Shown in pieces: positions 11,536 through 22,991 of a stretch of 64,000 nucleotides of DNA. Each line of letters begins with the position of its first letter. The first letter of the stretch is position 1. The notes under the pieces are model-generated. The model was not told the DNA's origin and made no database searches. It saw only the letters and a program-made list of their open reading frames with translations. The position numbers and the translations under genes are program-made. Origin of the DNA: Fragum whitleyi (Eukaryota; Mollusca; Bivalvia; Cardiida; Cardiidae); assembly GCA_948146395.1 (NCBI GenBank), contig OX411559.1, positions 4,016,501 through 4,080,500 of the forward strand, in the 5' to 3' direction.

Positions 11536-12085
11536 ATTACGTGGATATAACTTGGGCCATGCTGGTTGAAAACTCACTAAAGTTGGCATTTTATTTGAAA
11601 CGAAATTTTGATTAAGCAATATAGGAATTGATGTCACAGTAATTTCTTACCACAGGAACACTGTAAGCAATCCCCCAGGTCAAAAATACTCTAGAAAATA
11701 CTTGAAAAGCTGTCAATACCACATTGGATCTAACAAACCCTACAGCACAATGAACAATCTGAAAAATAGGTTGGAAGACATAAAAGTAGTGGACCCTCAT
11801 ATTTCTGATATTGCAGAATTCATGCTCTTATCTAATGTTAACCGAGGTTTCCTAATGAAATCATTGTGTAAGTTCATTATTTCCGAAATGTTGCAGACTT
11901 AATAAATACAGTTCTACTACCTTAAAACAAGAGGATAACATGAGGACAGAGGACAAAAAAAAGAACTAATTCAATTTCAAAAGAATCTAACACAATGTTC
12001 CAGGGCTGCAGTGTTATTTATTATTATAATTAATAATTATTATCATTTTATTATTATCATTTGTTCAATAATTATAGCACAAACT

Positions 12086-12151
12086 CTATGATGTTGGTAA
12101 TCATTTGAATCGTCTCTGCAAGACGATTCAAATAAGTACCCACAACATAGG
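12086..12151. repeat. Hairpin repeat CTATGATGTTGG...CCCACAACATAGG
   Basis: Arms of about 30 bp with ATTTGAATCGTCT and AGACGATTCAAAT around a 4-nt loop. Same family as 20446-20512 and about 54622-54690. It is followed by shared text GAGAAATAAAGATTTTAGACTGG, so the repeat extends beyond the hairpin. Confidence 0.75.
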
Positions 12152-12159
12152 ATTACATT

Positions 12160-14035
12160 GAGAAATAAAGATTTTAGACTGGATTTACTGCCTCTTATCT
12201 GTACCTCTAATGGTCAGACTTATTATCTTTATATGGAAAACCGACACCTGAAAGCTACAGAAGATTTGGTCAGCCATCGACAACATAATACTTTCTCAAT
12301 TTGTAAGACTTTCAATGAGGTTTGCTTATGAAATATATAACCTTTCAATTCTCAAGTTGAATATCAAAACTAAAACCAAAAAGTTTTAATTTAACATGTC
12401 AATTCCACCTATTGTTGCTGATTAGTGGGCAAAAAATCTAAGTTGAAAAAGGACATTATTAGCACAAAAACATTTAAAGCTATCTTTTTCATAGCATAAG
12501 TTACTATTTTTGATAATGAACCAAATTATTGCTTGTGATCATTAATAAATTCTACAAAATCTTGACCAGCATCTAATCCATAAAACAAAATTCTGGCAAA
12601 AACTCTTTCTCAAATATGTGTACCAGGGCCTTCTCTGGACTGAAACTTTTTTTTTCCAACACTTTCGCCAATTAAAAAAAATGGAGCTAAATTGAGATTT
12701 TAGGAGCCAAATTTGGAGCCATTTTTTAAGTTGGAATGCGGAGCAATTCCAACTTAGATTTAACAAAACCGCAAAATGAACACAAGATAATTTCATTTCG
12801 GGTTTTTTGAGAACACATATCACGTGAACAGGATGTGAATACACTTCGGCCTATTTTGTATATCTCAACTTGACAAAGTCAGACAGTTTTTTTCATCTAA
12901 AAGTAAGAATGCTGTACAATTTACAGCTATCACTTCACGGAAATTATTAACACGCTTATTTATGTTTTAAACGATATTTATTGAAAAGTGCGTACGAATA
13001 TATTTGTATCACATGTTTGCATTACTTTATTTGGAAATCATGTGATAAGTCAAGTCCAATAAGGTCAGCAATTGACAATATCACTAGCCAATCACGTGAT
13101 CTGCTAATTTGGTAATGTCGCGATCTGTTTTCTCAGTATTGTGGCAATAGCACAGACCAATCACGTGATCTGCTTATTTGGTAAGGTCGCGACCTGTTTT
13201 TCGCAGAATTATGTTAGCTTCTTTTAAAGGTATAGTTTCTCTTTCCGAACGGCCTTATTACACATTTAACTTTTGACAAGGTGTTTTATTGTAAATATCT
13301 GTCTAAGCTACGAAATAAAATCTTTTCTTAAAAAGATGATACACTTAAAGTTAATGAATATTTTGCAACCTATTGTTTGTTTTCCGTCATATTGCAGTTA
13401 TCTACATGAATGTAAAACCCAATACTCATCCACATAAACCCTTGCCACCATATCTTAAATTGAATTATGAATATCTTTGCCAAGTTGCATTCATCACCAA
13501 GACAATTTGCCATTTGAAACAAACCAACTACTTCAACTTGTTTTCTCCACATTATTAAAAAAAATAGATATAACTCAATTTTCTAGATTTTTGTGTGCAA
13601 TATAGATCCATTTCGGATTGCTCATCTGTGCACTCGATTATTGATTTGTATTTCATACTTACCAGTTTAACCCAGATTGCTGCATGATATCTATATTATT
13701 TTTTTTAATTCTTAAACGAATGCACTAATCGTTTATTTGCTGCTGAATCATCCAAGCTCAGTCTGTATTGGGCTGTAGTTTCGATATTTTTGTGACATGT
13801 TGATCGCCTTTTCGAGGAAATATCAATTATCACGAAGTCGCACGCTCTAACACGCGTCATTTATTTTCCGCCATTTAAATGTAACGTTAATGACGTCACG
13901 TTTATTTATTTGTTTTCATTATAATGTACTCTGAAGAATTCGTATGCCGAAACATTGGTACTTAAAATAATAACAAGAAATATACGTGTTGTTGTAGCTA
14001 TTTTGAAAAATACTCCACATTATTACACATCAACA
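12160..14035. other. No gene recognised; includes a 69-bp tandem duplication
   Basis: CAATCACGTGATCTGCTAAT at 13089 recurs as CAATCACGTGATCTGCTTAT at about 13158, with the following TTTGGTAA(T/G)GTCGCGA(T/C)CTG also duplicated. Otherwise nothing recognised. Confidence 0.45.
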
Positions 14036-14465
14036 CGATTAAGAGCACCATCATACAGTTAGTTACATCGTGATATTGACGTTCATCTCAATAAAAACAT
14101 TCTTAATCGCTCACTCAGCGCTCCACTGATTCATTCAAAACACTCACTCAAACCATTCAAAAACGCTTAATGTTATAAGAAAATAAGATCAACATTTACA
14201 TTCTAAATGAATTCGCGATTTCTCTGATATAATTGAAATTTAAAGCGTCTGATTGGTTCTTGACGAAATAGAAAGCTATCGATTGAACTTTTATGCATAT
14301 TTTATATAGGTTTTATATATCGCTTATTTGTTCACCCTGATCAAAATAAGCGACATTGGATTCCCTCCCTTAAATTTCACTTCAAACTCGCTCCGCTCAC
14401 TCATTCAATATCATGCCTAAATCATTTTAAAATCGTTCATCTTATCAATTTCACGATGTTATTAA
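14036..14465. repeat. 'CTCACTCA...CATTCAAAA' repeat (family IV)
   Basis: Contains GCTCACTCAGCGCTCCACTG and CACTCACTCAAACCATTCAAAA, plus GAATTCGCGATTTCTCTGA. Same or inverted copies: 43150-43620, 44335-44485, 48120-48250, 51670-51905 and 53330-53410. Confidence 0.6.
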
Positions 14466-14529
14466 CTGTACCCCCAACTCAGAAGTAGAGGGGCATTTTA
14501 TTTATATTGATTTCATCATGTCTGTCTCT

Positions 14530-14699
14530 GGGTTGATAATCGTAGACCTTTGTGAGATAGCAGCTGGAGGCTAGGAAAGGATGTGGTGGTTGTACTGGTG
14601 AGAGAAATACCAGAAAACCATTGTTAGGTGCTCCAGCCGCCGCGATATAACTGAAAAAATGTTGAAAGCCGCGTTAAACTCCATTCAATCAATCAATCA
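14530..14699 (+). mobile_element. SINE family S, 5'-truncated, with perfect 15-bp TSD
   Basis: Body text GGGTTGATAATCGTAGACC...CCATTGTTAGGTGCTCC...GTTGAAAGC...CAATCAATCAATCA. ATCATGTCTGTCTCT occurs at 14515-14529 and again at 14700-14714, an exact 15-bp duplication. The tRNA-related head is missing. Full-length reference copy: 41624-41904. Confidence 0.9.
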
Positions 14700-15219
14700 A
14701 TCATGTCTGTCTCTCAGTCCATTGACCTTTTGCTTTCCGCTAGATAAACGGAGAAGCAATTGACCTGCAATAACGAAACCTTACACAAATATTGCCCATG
14801 ACCCAAAGAAATGCCCTATTGTCTCGGAGTCATACATGTCACAGTCATCAGTAACAGTCTCCACTCTAACTGAACAACAAATTGACCCAAATCTTAAAAC
14901 TTGACACAAATGTTGTCAATGACCCGAGAAAGCGCCAAATTTTTGGAGTCACAAAAGTCGAAATCACAATTGAACTTTGTCAAAAAATTGTCTTGAGATT
15001 CAAACTCTTGAAGTAAAAGACTTCCCTGCGAAAATAGCTTTTCATCATGGACAAATCACTTGTTGATGTCCACTTTGCGTCACCTCTAATTGAAAATGTA
15101 ATTGATAACTCAAATGGAGCAGAAGTCATTTCAAAAATAATATAAAAACTGTTTTGAGTGTATAAGTGTTCGCCTGTGCGTTTATTAGTCGGCTGTATGG
15201 TCCGTATCATTTTCAAGGG

Positions 15220-15740
15220 GAGCTTTTAGGATCACCCTGACTCCGTCGTCCGTCGTCAACTTTCTTAAAACTACTACATCTGCTAAACCGCTTGGCCAAT
15301 TTCAATGAAATTTTGCCAGAATGTTCCTTGGGTGACCCTCTTAAAATTGTCGCTATATTCTAAATGGTCAATAAATATGGGTATGGCAAGGTGGGGCTTA
15401 TTTTGAGCCCAAAATCTTTGAACGACATCTCCTCCTGAACCACTGGGCAGATTTCAATCAAACTTTACAAGAATGTTTCTTTGATGACCCTCTTCAAATA
15501 TTGTTGGCAAACTTTCATTAGCCCATAAGTATGGGCGTGGCAAGGTAGGGCTAATTTTGAGTCCTCTGCAATGAATAGGTTGGCAGGTTCTATTATGACT
15601 GCTTTTAATTAGAATTACGTATCTTCTTCAACAATTAGGCAAATTTGAATCCATCTTTGCCAGAAAGTTTCTTGGATAAGATCCACTGGACCAATCGAAT
15701 TCAGGTGAGCGGTTTAGAGTCATTCTGGCCCTCTTGTTAT
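15220..15740 (+). repeat. Family VII repeat (CCGTCGTCCGTCGTC; GGGTGACCCTCTT)
   Basis: Contains TCCGTCGTCCGTCGTCAAC and two direct ~150-bp units with CCAATTTCAAT(G)AAA...AGAATGTT...GACCCTCTT and GGCGTGGCAAGGT. Ends near CAGGTGAGCGGTTTAGAGTC. Non-coding. Confidence 0.65.
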
Positions 15741-16589
15741 CATTTTTCTTTCATCAGATTCAGGCCTGTATAGAGATTCAGAGGTTTAAGCTTCTCTCGT
15801 TGAAATACATTGATTTATATAGGCCCATCAAATGACGAGACGTACTATGTGATCACCTGTGACCGGTGGGAGACGTCAGCTTCGTTAGTATCTTGAGGTC
15901 ACCGTCTCTCTAACGCATTCCAACTTATCAGTACTTTCAGTACTTTGATCTTCTTTATCAGTCACTCATGAGTGTGTCTACACAATAACCCTCAGCCTAT
16001 GTCAAAATCAATAATCGCTGATGGGTCAAAGTTCAGTTATTTTTGTCCCCAGTCATTTCGCCAATTTCATTTTTCTATTGCCAAATTCATTTCATTTTCG
16101 CATTTGGCGACAATGGCGACCCCCAGAGAAGGCCCTGTGTACTCTTGATGGTTTTTACACAGCCTTTCCTAAATTTAAATTGATGAGTTTAAACAAAATT
16201 TCCCAAAACCTCTCAAATTAATGGCTCAGCACAAAACAGTTGTTACTCCCTATAAACATATTGCGAGTTACAACTATTTCGCGCTGAGCCATCAAAATGC
16301 AGTTATTTACAAACTTGAATATTTTACCCTCATTTTTTGCCAGCAGCCTTCTAGGTCTTTTACAGAGAGAATATACGGCCCATGCCCTGCAAAATTAAGA
16401 TTTCCCGCCCAACTTTAGCAGCAGTTGGACTATCTTTCAACTTTAAAGCAGGGGTGTTAAAATGCCAATTTTATCCACTCGTCACAGAACAAAGAAACTA
16501 TGGTTTTCTCCTTCAGTGTGGAAATGAACTTGTCAAATAAAAGTGAGTCAATATAAAATACCGAGAAAATGTATGCATCTTAGGTGAAT
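15741..16589. other. No gene recognised
   Basis: Includes a short fragment resembling 57240 (GACG..ACGTACTATG.GATCAC) near 15835. Includes a GCCAATTTCATTT..TTGGCGACAATGGCGACC stretch near 16060-16115. Confidence 0.4.
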
Positions 16590-16648
16590 CAGGGCTTGTG
16601 TTTGACCCCTAAAACTAGGGTTTTGACACCTAAAAAACTGTAGATATC

Positions 16649-17182
16649 TTAATCCTTGTCATGCTGAAAAATTTTGGCTAAAAAATTGATTCGAAATCAA
16701 AGGGCAAAAAGCACTCAAAGTTCCAACTGTAAATCAATTTTCATTTGATCAAGAGCACCACCTACAGGTGCTTACGCTCGGCTGTCGAGTTCTGGATGGT
16801 GGGAAAAAATCTAAGTCGAAAAAGGGGCATAATTTGCACAAAAATGCATCTAAAGTTATCCCCCTTGATAGTATAGGTTGCTCTTTTGATGGTGAACGTA
16901 TGTGCCAAGTTTCAAGTGAATGCCTTCAGTAAAACCAGAGATATAACAAAATGTCAAAGTTTTCACACGGCGACGATAACGACGACGACACGGAGGCTAT
17001 AGCAATACCTCGGATTTTCTCTGAAAACAGCCGAGCTAAAAACTAAATCCACTTACAATTTTGTTTGAAAGTGAGAAACAGGTGGTGTAGACTAACACCA
17101 GACTGCTCATATGTGCATGCTGATGTTTGTCTATAGCTCCTGCAAAGTAGGAATATTCTGGGTTCAACATGACAAGGGTTAA
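16649..17182. mobile_element. TTAA-flanked MITE, family I, copy 3, containing a nested repeat
   Basis: Left TTAATCCTTGTCATGCTGA (16649), right TCAACATGACAAGGGTTAA (to 17182). It is twice the family length because a CAAGAGCACC...GCCGAGCTAAAAA repeat (16748-17045) is inserted inside. Confidence 0.75.
16748..17045 (+). mobile_element. Dispersed repeat 'CAAGAGCACC...GCCGAGCTAAAA', nested copy
   Basis: Same start, internal AATCTAAGTCGAAAAAGGGG and end as 5823-6115. Lies inside MITE I-3. Confidence 0.72.
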
Positions 17183-17705
17183 TTTGCCCTTAGAAATTTC
17201 TCCAAAGGAGAACCCCTTGAGAGAAATTGCTAAGGGTCAAAACAAGGTTTTATACCTAAGATCTTCCCAAATTACTATCTAAAGTTCTACAAATTAATTA
17301 CTTTTTTCATATCATTATAAGACACAGTTAAAGTTACTCTTAATTATGCAAAATTATTCTTATGAATTGCTTATTGTGTCATTTTGACCCCTTTAAATTC
17401 AGATTTGGCCCCCAGGATTTGTTACATGAGAAGTCAACGACTCCCCATTATCAAAAACTAACACAAGGCCTGTGAATCTGAACAAATATTTAAAAAATGT
17501 CCTCAAAAAATAAATCAATCAATATCAAAAAAATGTTGTTATTGATGAAAAAAATACCGAAACCCAACATTTTCTTTATTAAACAATGTTTTCTACTATC
17601 TGATATATACATTAATTTCTTTGATCTATTCATTAACCTTCCATGCTTTTCCCTAGTATTTACTTGTCCAAGGACAAGTGGCCGTAAGCAATGTTCTTAC
17701 CTATA

Positions 17706-17935
17706 CCCATAAGTAGACAAGAGTTCAGCCTACAAGTACTGTTGAGTGCTGGATAGTCTATGAAAAATCTGAGTCTTTGTGGTTTGATTCCCACAAAATG
17801 CATTTAGAGTTTAGAGTTATTCCCCCTTGATAGAATGGGTTGCTCTATTGATAGTGAATATGTATACCAAGTTTCAAGTGAATGCCTTCAGTTATACCAG
17901 ATATCACAAAATGTCAAAGTTTTGCTTGATGACTT
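17706..17935 (+). repeat. Diverged copy of the 'CAAGAGCACC' repeat
   Basis: Shares GTTGAGTGCTGGATAGT, TTATTCCCCCTTGATAG and CAAGTTTCAAGTGAATGCC with the better copies. Its right end is lost. Confidence 0.55.
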
Positions 17936-18689
17936 TGAAGTTGTCATCAGAGCTTGGGTTAGTTTTTGAAATTGGGGAGACATTGACTCTTCACTTAAGA
18001 AATTCTGGGGGTCAAATATGAATTCAAAGGGGTCATGACAACAAAAAAAGCAAATAATAACTATAATTCTGCATACTTAAGAGTCACTTTAAATGTTTCT
18101 TGTAATAATATGAAACAAGTAAATATTTTGTTTTTAGTTTAAACATATTTTATTACCAAAACTATTCATAGTTACATACATAGATATACAGCAATTACAA
18201 TTATTTCATGGTAAAAGGGTTTGACCACAAGTTCTCTCAACTTAGAAACGGTCATCCCCTTTTGTAAACATTTTGTAGCACTTTAAATGGTAATTTGTGA
18301 AAATATTAGGTATAAAATCATGTTTTGATTCTTAGTAATTCCTCTCAAGGGGGTCAAGATGATCCCCTTGAGAGGAATTACTAGGGGTCAAATAAAGATA
18401 TTTTCAGATTTGTCGGGGTCAAAACCCTGGTTTAAGGGACAACACAGCCCTGGTCATGTGAGGGAATTTCGACAACCCTGTTTGCAGGATTGATTGATTG
18501 AATGGAGTTTTACTCTGCTTTCAACATTTTCTCGACAATTTGAAGGGAGGATTACCTCAAGTATGGCAGCTGTTTGAAATATATTCAACAGCGGAGACAC
18601 TTTCATATAGATCCCTTTGAAGTCCATCTCTGTCAATATATGGGTCACCATGGCCATGAATATTGCACTCCATCTGAAAAATAATGTAA

Positions 18690-18963
18690 TTTCTATTTTT
18701 TATCAAATTGTGAATGAGTGATCTTCACTCTCATCATGATGAAAATGGAATATTCCTACTAAGGCTGCAAGGCAGTAGGTATAAACAAAGATCAGCCTGC
18801 ACATATATGCAGTCTGATTTCTGTCTATGCCACCTGATTCAATATTTATATTTTCATAAATGAACTCTGACTCAATATTAGTGCACACTGCATACAGCAT
18901 TATCAGCACTTTTTGATTTGTGGTAATTTAACTTAGCTTTTTATGAAGCATGACAGGGGTAAA
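18690..18963. mobile_element. Degraded MITE family I, copy 4
   Basis: Core GGTATAAACAAAGATCAGCCTG and GCACATATATGCAG are retained. The right end reads GAAGCATGACAGGGGTAA. The TTAA edges are eroded. Confidence 0.6.
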
Positions 18964-19227
18964 AACAACATTTGTTTGTAAATTATATGGTCATGATCAT
19001 AAACAAAGAGCTTCATTTTCAATTCTAGAACTGAATAGTCAACCCTGCATAGTCCTAACAGTGCTGAAAGATGAGCTAGCAGAGACCAACACAGTCCTTT
19101 TCCAAAAGTCGCTCACCTCTGGTACCATCCCTTCCAATTGGTCAAAAACAATTGTTTTCCCAGAGCTACGGATAGAGGGATATGTTTGATTTCATATTGA
19201 ATTATTTCACCAATACATGCTCATATC

Positions 19228-20437
19228 GGTGTGCGGTAAAAATGCCAGAGGTAAAAATGCCATAGGTAAAAATGTCAGAGGTAAAAATGCCATAGCTAAA
19301 ATGGTAAAAATGCCATAGGTAATAATGCCGTAGGTAAAAATGCCAGAGGTATATTGTATCTTTTATTTTTAGACTATAGTAAATAGAAAAAATAATTTTA
19401 TTTTCATGCACAAAAGGAATTGTTACAATAATCCTTTTATGAACTGTTCAATTTCATTTTTTTTATTTTTTCAAGACTTTGATAATGAATTAAGGAAAAG
19501 AGAATACAAATTAGTAGCTCATAAATATTGACAAAGATTGTGTATATATAGGAACATTAACCTGAAAATAGATAAATAAATTATAAGAAATAGCAGAAAT
19601 GAACTTTGTCTATATATTTATTTATTCACATATATAATGTAGCTTAATTATTAATTTACTTATGTATAATGTTTGGATAAGGCAGGATACTGTTAACCCT
19701 TTACTGTTTAATCCCTGCTTTTCACGTGCCTGTGATTTTATGATTGAGAAAACATTGTGAAAAAAGAAGAAATTGCTTCTGACAAGCAATTTCTTCTTTT
19801 TCCACACTATTTTCTACCCTACTGGATGGTTATTTTTCAAATTAAATCCACTTTAAATTTTCGTCTGCAAAACCTTTGAATTTGGACAGGTCCAAAATTT
19901 TGTAAAACAGGAAAGGGTTAAAGGTAAATTTAACACATAAGTGTGATATTTCACAATTTTCTTAGGAATAATTTGTTAAATCTGGCACATTTTTTAAAAC
20001 AAGTCCCAAAATCTTCATCTTATACCAATTGTATACTTAATTTTATAAGTTGTATTTTTTAAAGTAGAGATTCAAATGAAATATGGTACTGATTAAGATC
20101 GTGTAATATAACTTATTTCATTTTCATTTTACAAATATTATCATATATTTTTCTTTGTAATTATACTATTACATAAATAAGAATATTCATTTATATTTTT
20201 TTTTAAAAAAAGTCTTTATGACAACTTAAAAAAATAACTAGGTTTTCATAGAATAAAAAAATATTTCTAATGTTAATATATCATCATATAGTTTTCATAT
20301 ATTCTGGCATTTTTACCTATGGCATTATTACCTATGGCTTTTCTACCATTTAACCTCTGGCATTATTACCTATGGCATTTTTACCTCTGACGTTTTTACC
20401 TCTGGCATTTTTACCTCTGGCATTTTTATCTACATTT
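19228..20437. mobile_element. Array-ended DNA element A (GGTAAAAATGCC units), about 1.2 kb
   Basis: The left end carries about seven GGTAAAAATGCC-type units 14-15 bp apart (first at 19235, last at 19333). The right end carries eight inverted units GGCATTTTTACC (20306 to 20430). GCTCATATC at 19219-19227 and 20438-20446 is a perfect 9-bp target duplication. The outer ends are GGTGTGC and AAATGTA (as inverted) before the first unit. Contains nested MITE II-2. No transposase frame, so non-autonomous. A 9-bp duplication fits Mutator-like elements (inference). Confidence 0.88.
19693..19921 (+). mobile_element. TTAA-flanked hairpin MITE, family II, copy 2
   Basis: TTAACCCTTTACTGTTTAAT at the left and ACAGGAAAGGGTTAA at the right form ~17-bp imperfect inverted ends with TTAA at each edge (229 bp). 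The centre is a strong hairpin, AAAGAAGAAATTGCTT / AAGCAATTTCTTCTTT with a 5-nt loop. Flanking arms (AAAACATTGTG / CACACTATTTT) also pair. The right portion always carries TTGGACAGGTCCAAAATTT. Nested in element A. TTAA plus CCCTTT suggests piggyBac-type mobilisation (inference). Confidence 0.88.
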
Positions 20438-20445
20438 GCTCATAT

Positions 20446-20512
20446 CCTATATTGTGGGTAGTCATTGGAATAGTCTCACTGAGATGATTCAAATGAGTAC
20501 CCACAACATAGG
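20446..20512. repeat. Hairpin repeat, second copy of the CCCACAACATAGG family
   Basis: CCTATATTGTGGGTAGTCATT pairs with AATGAGTACCCACAACATAGG around GTCTCACTGAGA. It lies directly between elements A and B and continues with TGAGAAACATAGATTTTAAA, as at 12152. Confidence 0.78.
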
Positions 20513-20587
20513 TTTCTAATGAGAAACATAGATTTTAAACTGGCAATTCCCCTTCTTATCTGAACCCATATTCTATATTATAAAAAA

Positions 20588-21732
20588 GGGGACAAAAGCC
20601 CACTGGACAAAAACCCACCCAACATAGGACAAAAGCCCACTCAATATATAGATTATTCATATGAATAGCTCTTATATTAATAATTTTGAAAATACATTTT
20701 CTATTGTTTTAATTTATTTATGTTGTATTTAACAGAATTTTATTTATATTATGTCTATTGTTTTCTTCCTTTATCCTGACGGCGGCACTCATTCTTTCCG
20801 ACTATTTGTCTCTCACCAATGGGTTGATAATCGTAGACCTACATGAGATAGTAGCTGGAGGCTAGAAAAGAATGTGATGGTTGTACTGGTGAGAGAAATA
20901 CCAGGAATCCATTGTTAGGTGCTCAAGCTTCCGCAATATAACTGAAATAATGTTGAAAGCGGTTTTAAACTCCATTCAATCAATCAATCAGTTCTTCCTT
21001 TATCACTTTTATTTAGCAAATTCCAAAATGAACATGAACAAAAAGCCCATCAAAGTATAATTAAATTGAATAATTGTAAAAAAAAAAGATATAATGTATT
21101 GATTCTTTTTTTCATCTTCCATTAAATCAATCATTTAACTTCATTTAGAATAGTGTCTCAACATTGTATAGATAGCATGGGGTTTCACCTGTAAATCTTT
21201 GGTAGTTGGGTTTTGTTCGTTCACCATATGAAAGATTATCAAATGCCTTTGCAAATTTTGTAAAATGTTTTGTTTTAACTCTTTCTATGATTTATTGATA
21301 ATATGACATAATGTATTATCAAGTTATCCTTAAAGAAAACTTTTGAGCTGTCTGTTAAAGTGTATTTTGGGAGATAAAAGTATGTAACACCTATATGACA
21401 TCTACGCTTCTTCAACACCATATGACACCATACCTTGTATATCTGTAACTTGTCAAATTCAAATTGTAGACAGAATGGAAACATGATACAATAAGGATGA
21501 GGTGTAAATCACACTTAAATACAAAGAGAATAAGTTGTTACATTTGCAGGAGTAATTAAATGAAATTTTGTACATAAAAGGTTGTGTTGTTGTTTGTTTT
21601 TTTTTTTTTAAATATGATTCTACTACACTAAATATATATTAAGTGGGCTTTTGTCCTATAGGGGGTGGGGTTATGTCCCAGTGGGCTTTTGTCCGCTGGG
21701 TTTTTGTCCCAGTGGGCTTTTGTCCTACACTT
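20588..21732. mobile_element. Array-ended DNA element B (GGACAAAAGCCCACT units), about 1.15 kb
   Basis: Left units begin at 20590, 20605 and 20627 (GGACAAAAGCCC, GGACAAAAACCC, GGACAAAAGCCC). Right inverted units lie at 21645, ~21668, 21683, 21698 and 21714. The innermost units share the flank CCCACT(C/T)AATATATA at both ends. An approximate duplication, (A/G)TAAAAAA(A)GG, flanks it; the left outermost bases look lost. A SINE is nested inside (20776-20991). Non-coding. Confidence 0.82.
20776..20991 (+). mobile_element. SINE family S nested in element B, perfect 13-bp TSD
   Basis: TTCTTCCTTTATC at 20763-20775 and 20992-21004 flanks a SINE that starts at CTGACGGCGGCACTCATTC (3' end of the tRNA-related head) and ends CAATCAATCAATCAG. 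The insertion postdates element B. Confidence 0.93.
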
Positions 21733-22165
21733 GTAAAAAAAGGTGATACTAGTGACACTGCTTAATAGCGAGCGCGGCTCGCGAACGGCCGAAGGCCTTG
21801 AGCGCAAAGCAAGCGTTTATGGTAACGGGTGTTATTCTATTCTACTCTGTTATACTGTCAAATGAAAAAATTGTGTCATTTTCCACATGGAGTGAATTCA
21901 CTTGCAGGACCGAAAAAAGATTAAAAGTTGTATTGAAAAAATACCTTAAACGAATCCTTTGTAAATGACAGATAAAAAAATTGAAAATTAATTTAAGCTA
22001 TCCCGAAAAAACGACGTTTCTATGAAATTCTTATTTTTAACCGGAAGCAACATAAACAAAGCCAAAATCTAAGCAGACCGAAGCATTTCGCGCGAAATTC
22101 CCACAAAACAATTATTAACTTTCGCTACACAGAATGACAAGGCTAATTTGAACATTCCTACCTTT

Positions 22166-22982
22166 GAGGAACGGACAATTGCCCTCCCGGACGATTGCCC
22201 TCCCGGATGTTTGCCCCCTGGACGATTGCCCTCCGGACAATATCCCTCCCCATAAAGTAGCAACCCGGACAATAGCCCACCCTATATTTTTCTTCGACTC
22301 TTCAATTTTGTTTGGGATTTCATTGTTCATTTGAAGTTCATTTATAAAAGGAATAGAAATAGTTTTCTTGAAATTCATTTATCATAGGTAGATCTTATAT
22401 GACTTTTGTTTTTTTGAATTTTTTGTACACTGAAGTTTGATTAAGCAATATGAAAAACAACATTGCTACATTTATATCATCTTCTTATACATTTATACTC
22501 AGTCTGTCCGTAATGACATGTCCTCAGTCCAAATGTCATCATACCCTACTTACACCAGTACTCACATTCAACAAAACCAGTACTCACATTTCTGGGCCCG
22601 AGGTTATAAAACTTTTCTCATTCTCAATTCAAAATGTACTCAAATTTCAATTTGAGATTAAAGTCGTAATTCTGTTTCAATACTCACTCTAATGAATTAA
22701 CATAAAGAATCATTTAGAATTTGAGAAAATTTTCAGTTGAGCCTGAGAAATGTTTTACAACTTTTGGCCCTGAAAGTGCTAAAATAATCCTAGAAGAAGT
22801 AACATCCAAAGGGAAATTACTATGGCTGTTGCATATCCATCCAAATAATATATGTTGATATAAGGGGAGGGTAATTGTCCGGGAGGGCAATTGTCCTGGA
22901 GGGCAATTGTCCAGGAGGGCAATTGTCCGGGAGGCAATCGTCCGGGAGGGCAATCGTCCGGGAGGGCAATTGTCCTACACTC
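22166..22982. mobile_element. Array-ended DNA element C (GGACAATTGCCCTCCC units), 817 bp
   Basis: The left array has units at 22173, 22189, 22205, 22220, 22235 and 22267. The right inverted array has units at 22869, 22885, 22901, 22917, ~22933, 22948 and 22964. CCTACCTTT at 22157-22165 and 22983-22991 is a perfect 9-bp target duplication. The ends are GAGGAAC and GAGTGTA (inverted) before GGACAATTGCCC. Contains a nested foldback (22594-22772). Non-coding. Confidence 0.9.
22594..22772. mobile_element. Foldback MITE nested in element C
   Basis: CTGGGCCCGAGGTTATAAAAC...TTCTCA at the left pairs with the inverse of TGAGAAATGTTTTACAACTT...GGCCCTG at the right, over roughly 50-60 bp with mismatches. 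Confidence 0.65.
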
Positions 22983-22991
22983 CCTACCTTT

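Larger units (their letters stand above)
16590..18455. mobile_element. hAT-like foldback element, about 1.87 kb, with nested repeats
   Basis: The outer end CAGGGCTTGTGTTTGACCCC (from 16590) is matched by inverted text GGGGTCAAAACCCTGG...ACACAGCCCTG ending near 18454. A long inner inverted repeat pairs about 17185-17420 with 17960-18365. There is a hairpin TAGTAATTCCTCTCAAGGGG / CCCCTTGAGAGGAATTACTA at about 18337-18394. MITE I-3 and two CAAGAGCACC-type repeats sit inside. No target duplication found. A related shorter copy is at 32248-32620. Confidence 0.6.

Noticed and set aside
19235..20430. CRISPR-like regularly spaced short repeats
   Set aside because: Eukaryotic context, 2-4 nt spacers only, and inverted arrays at the ends of a transposon with a 9-bp duplication.
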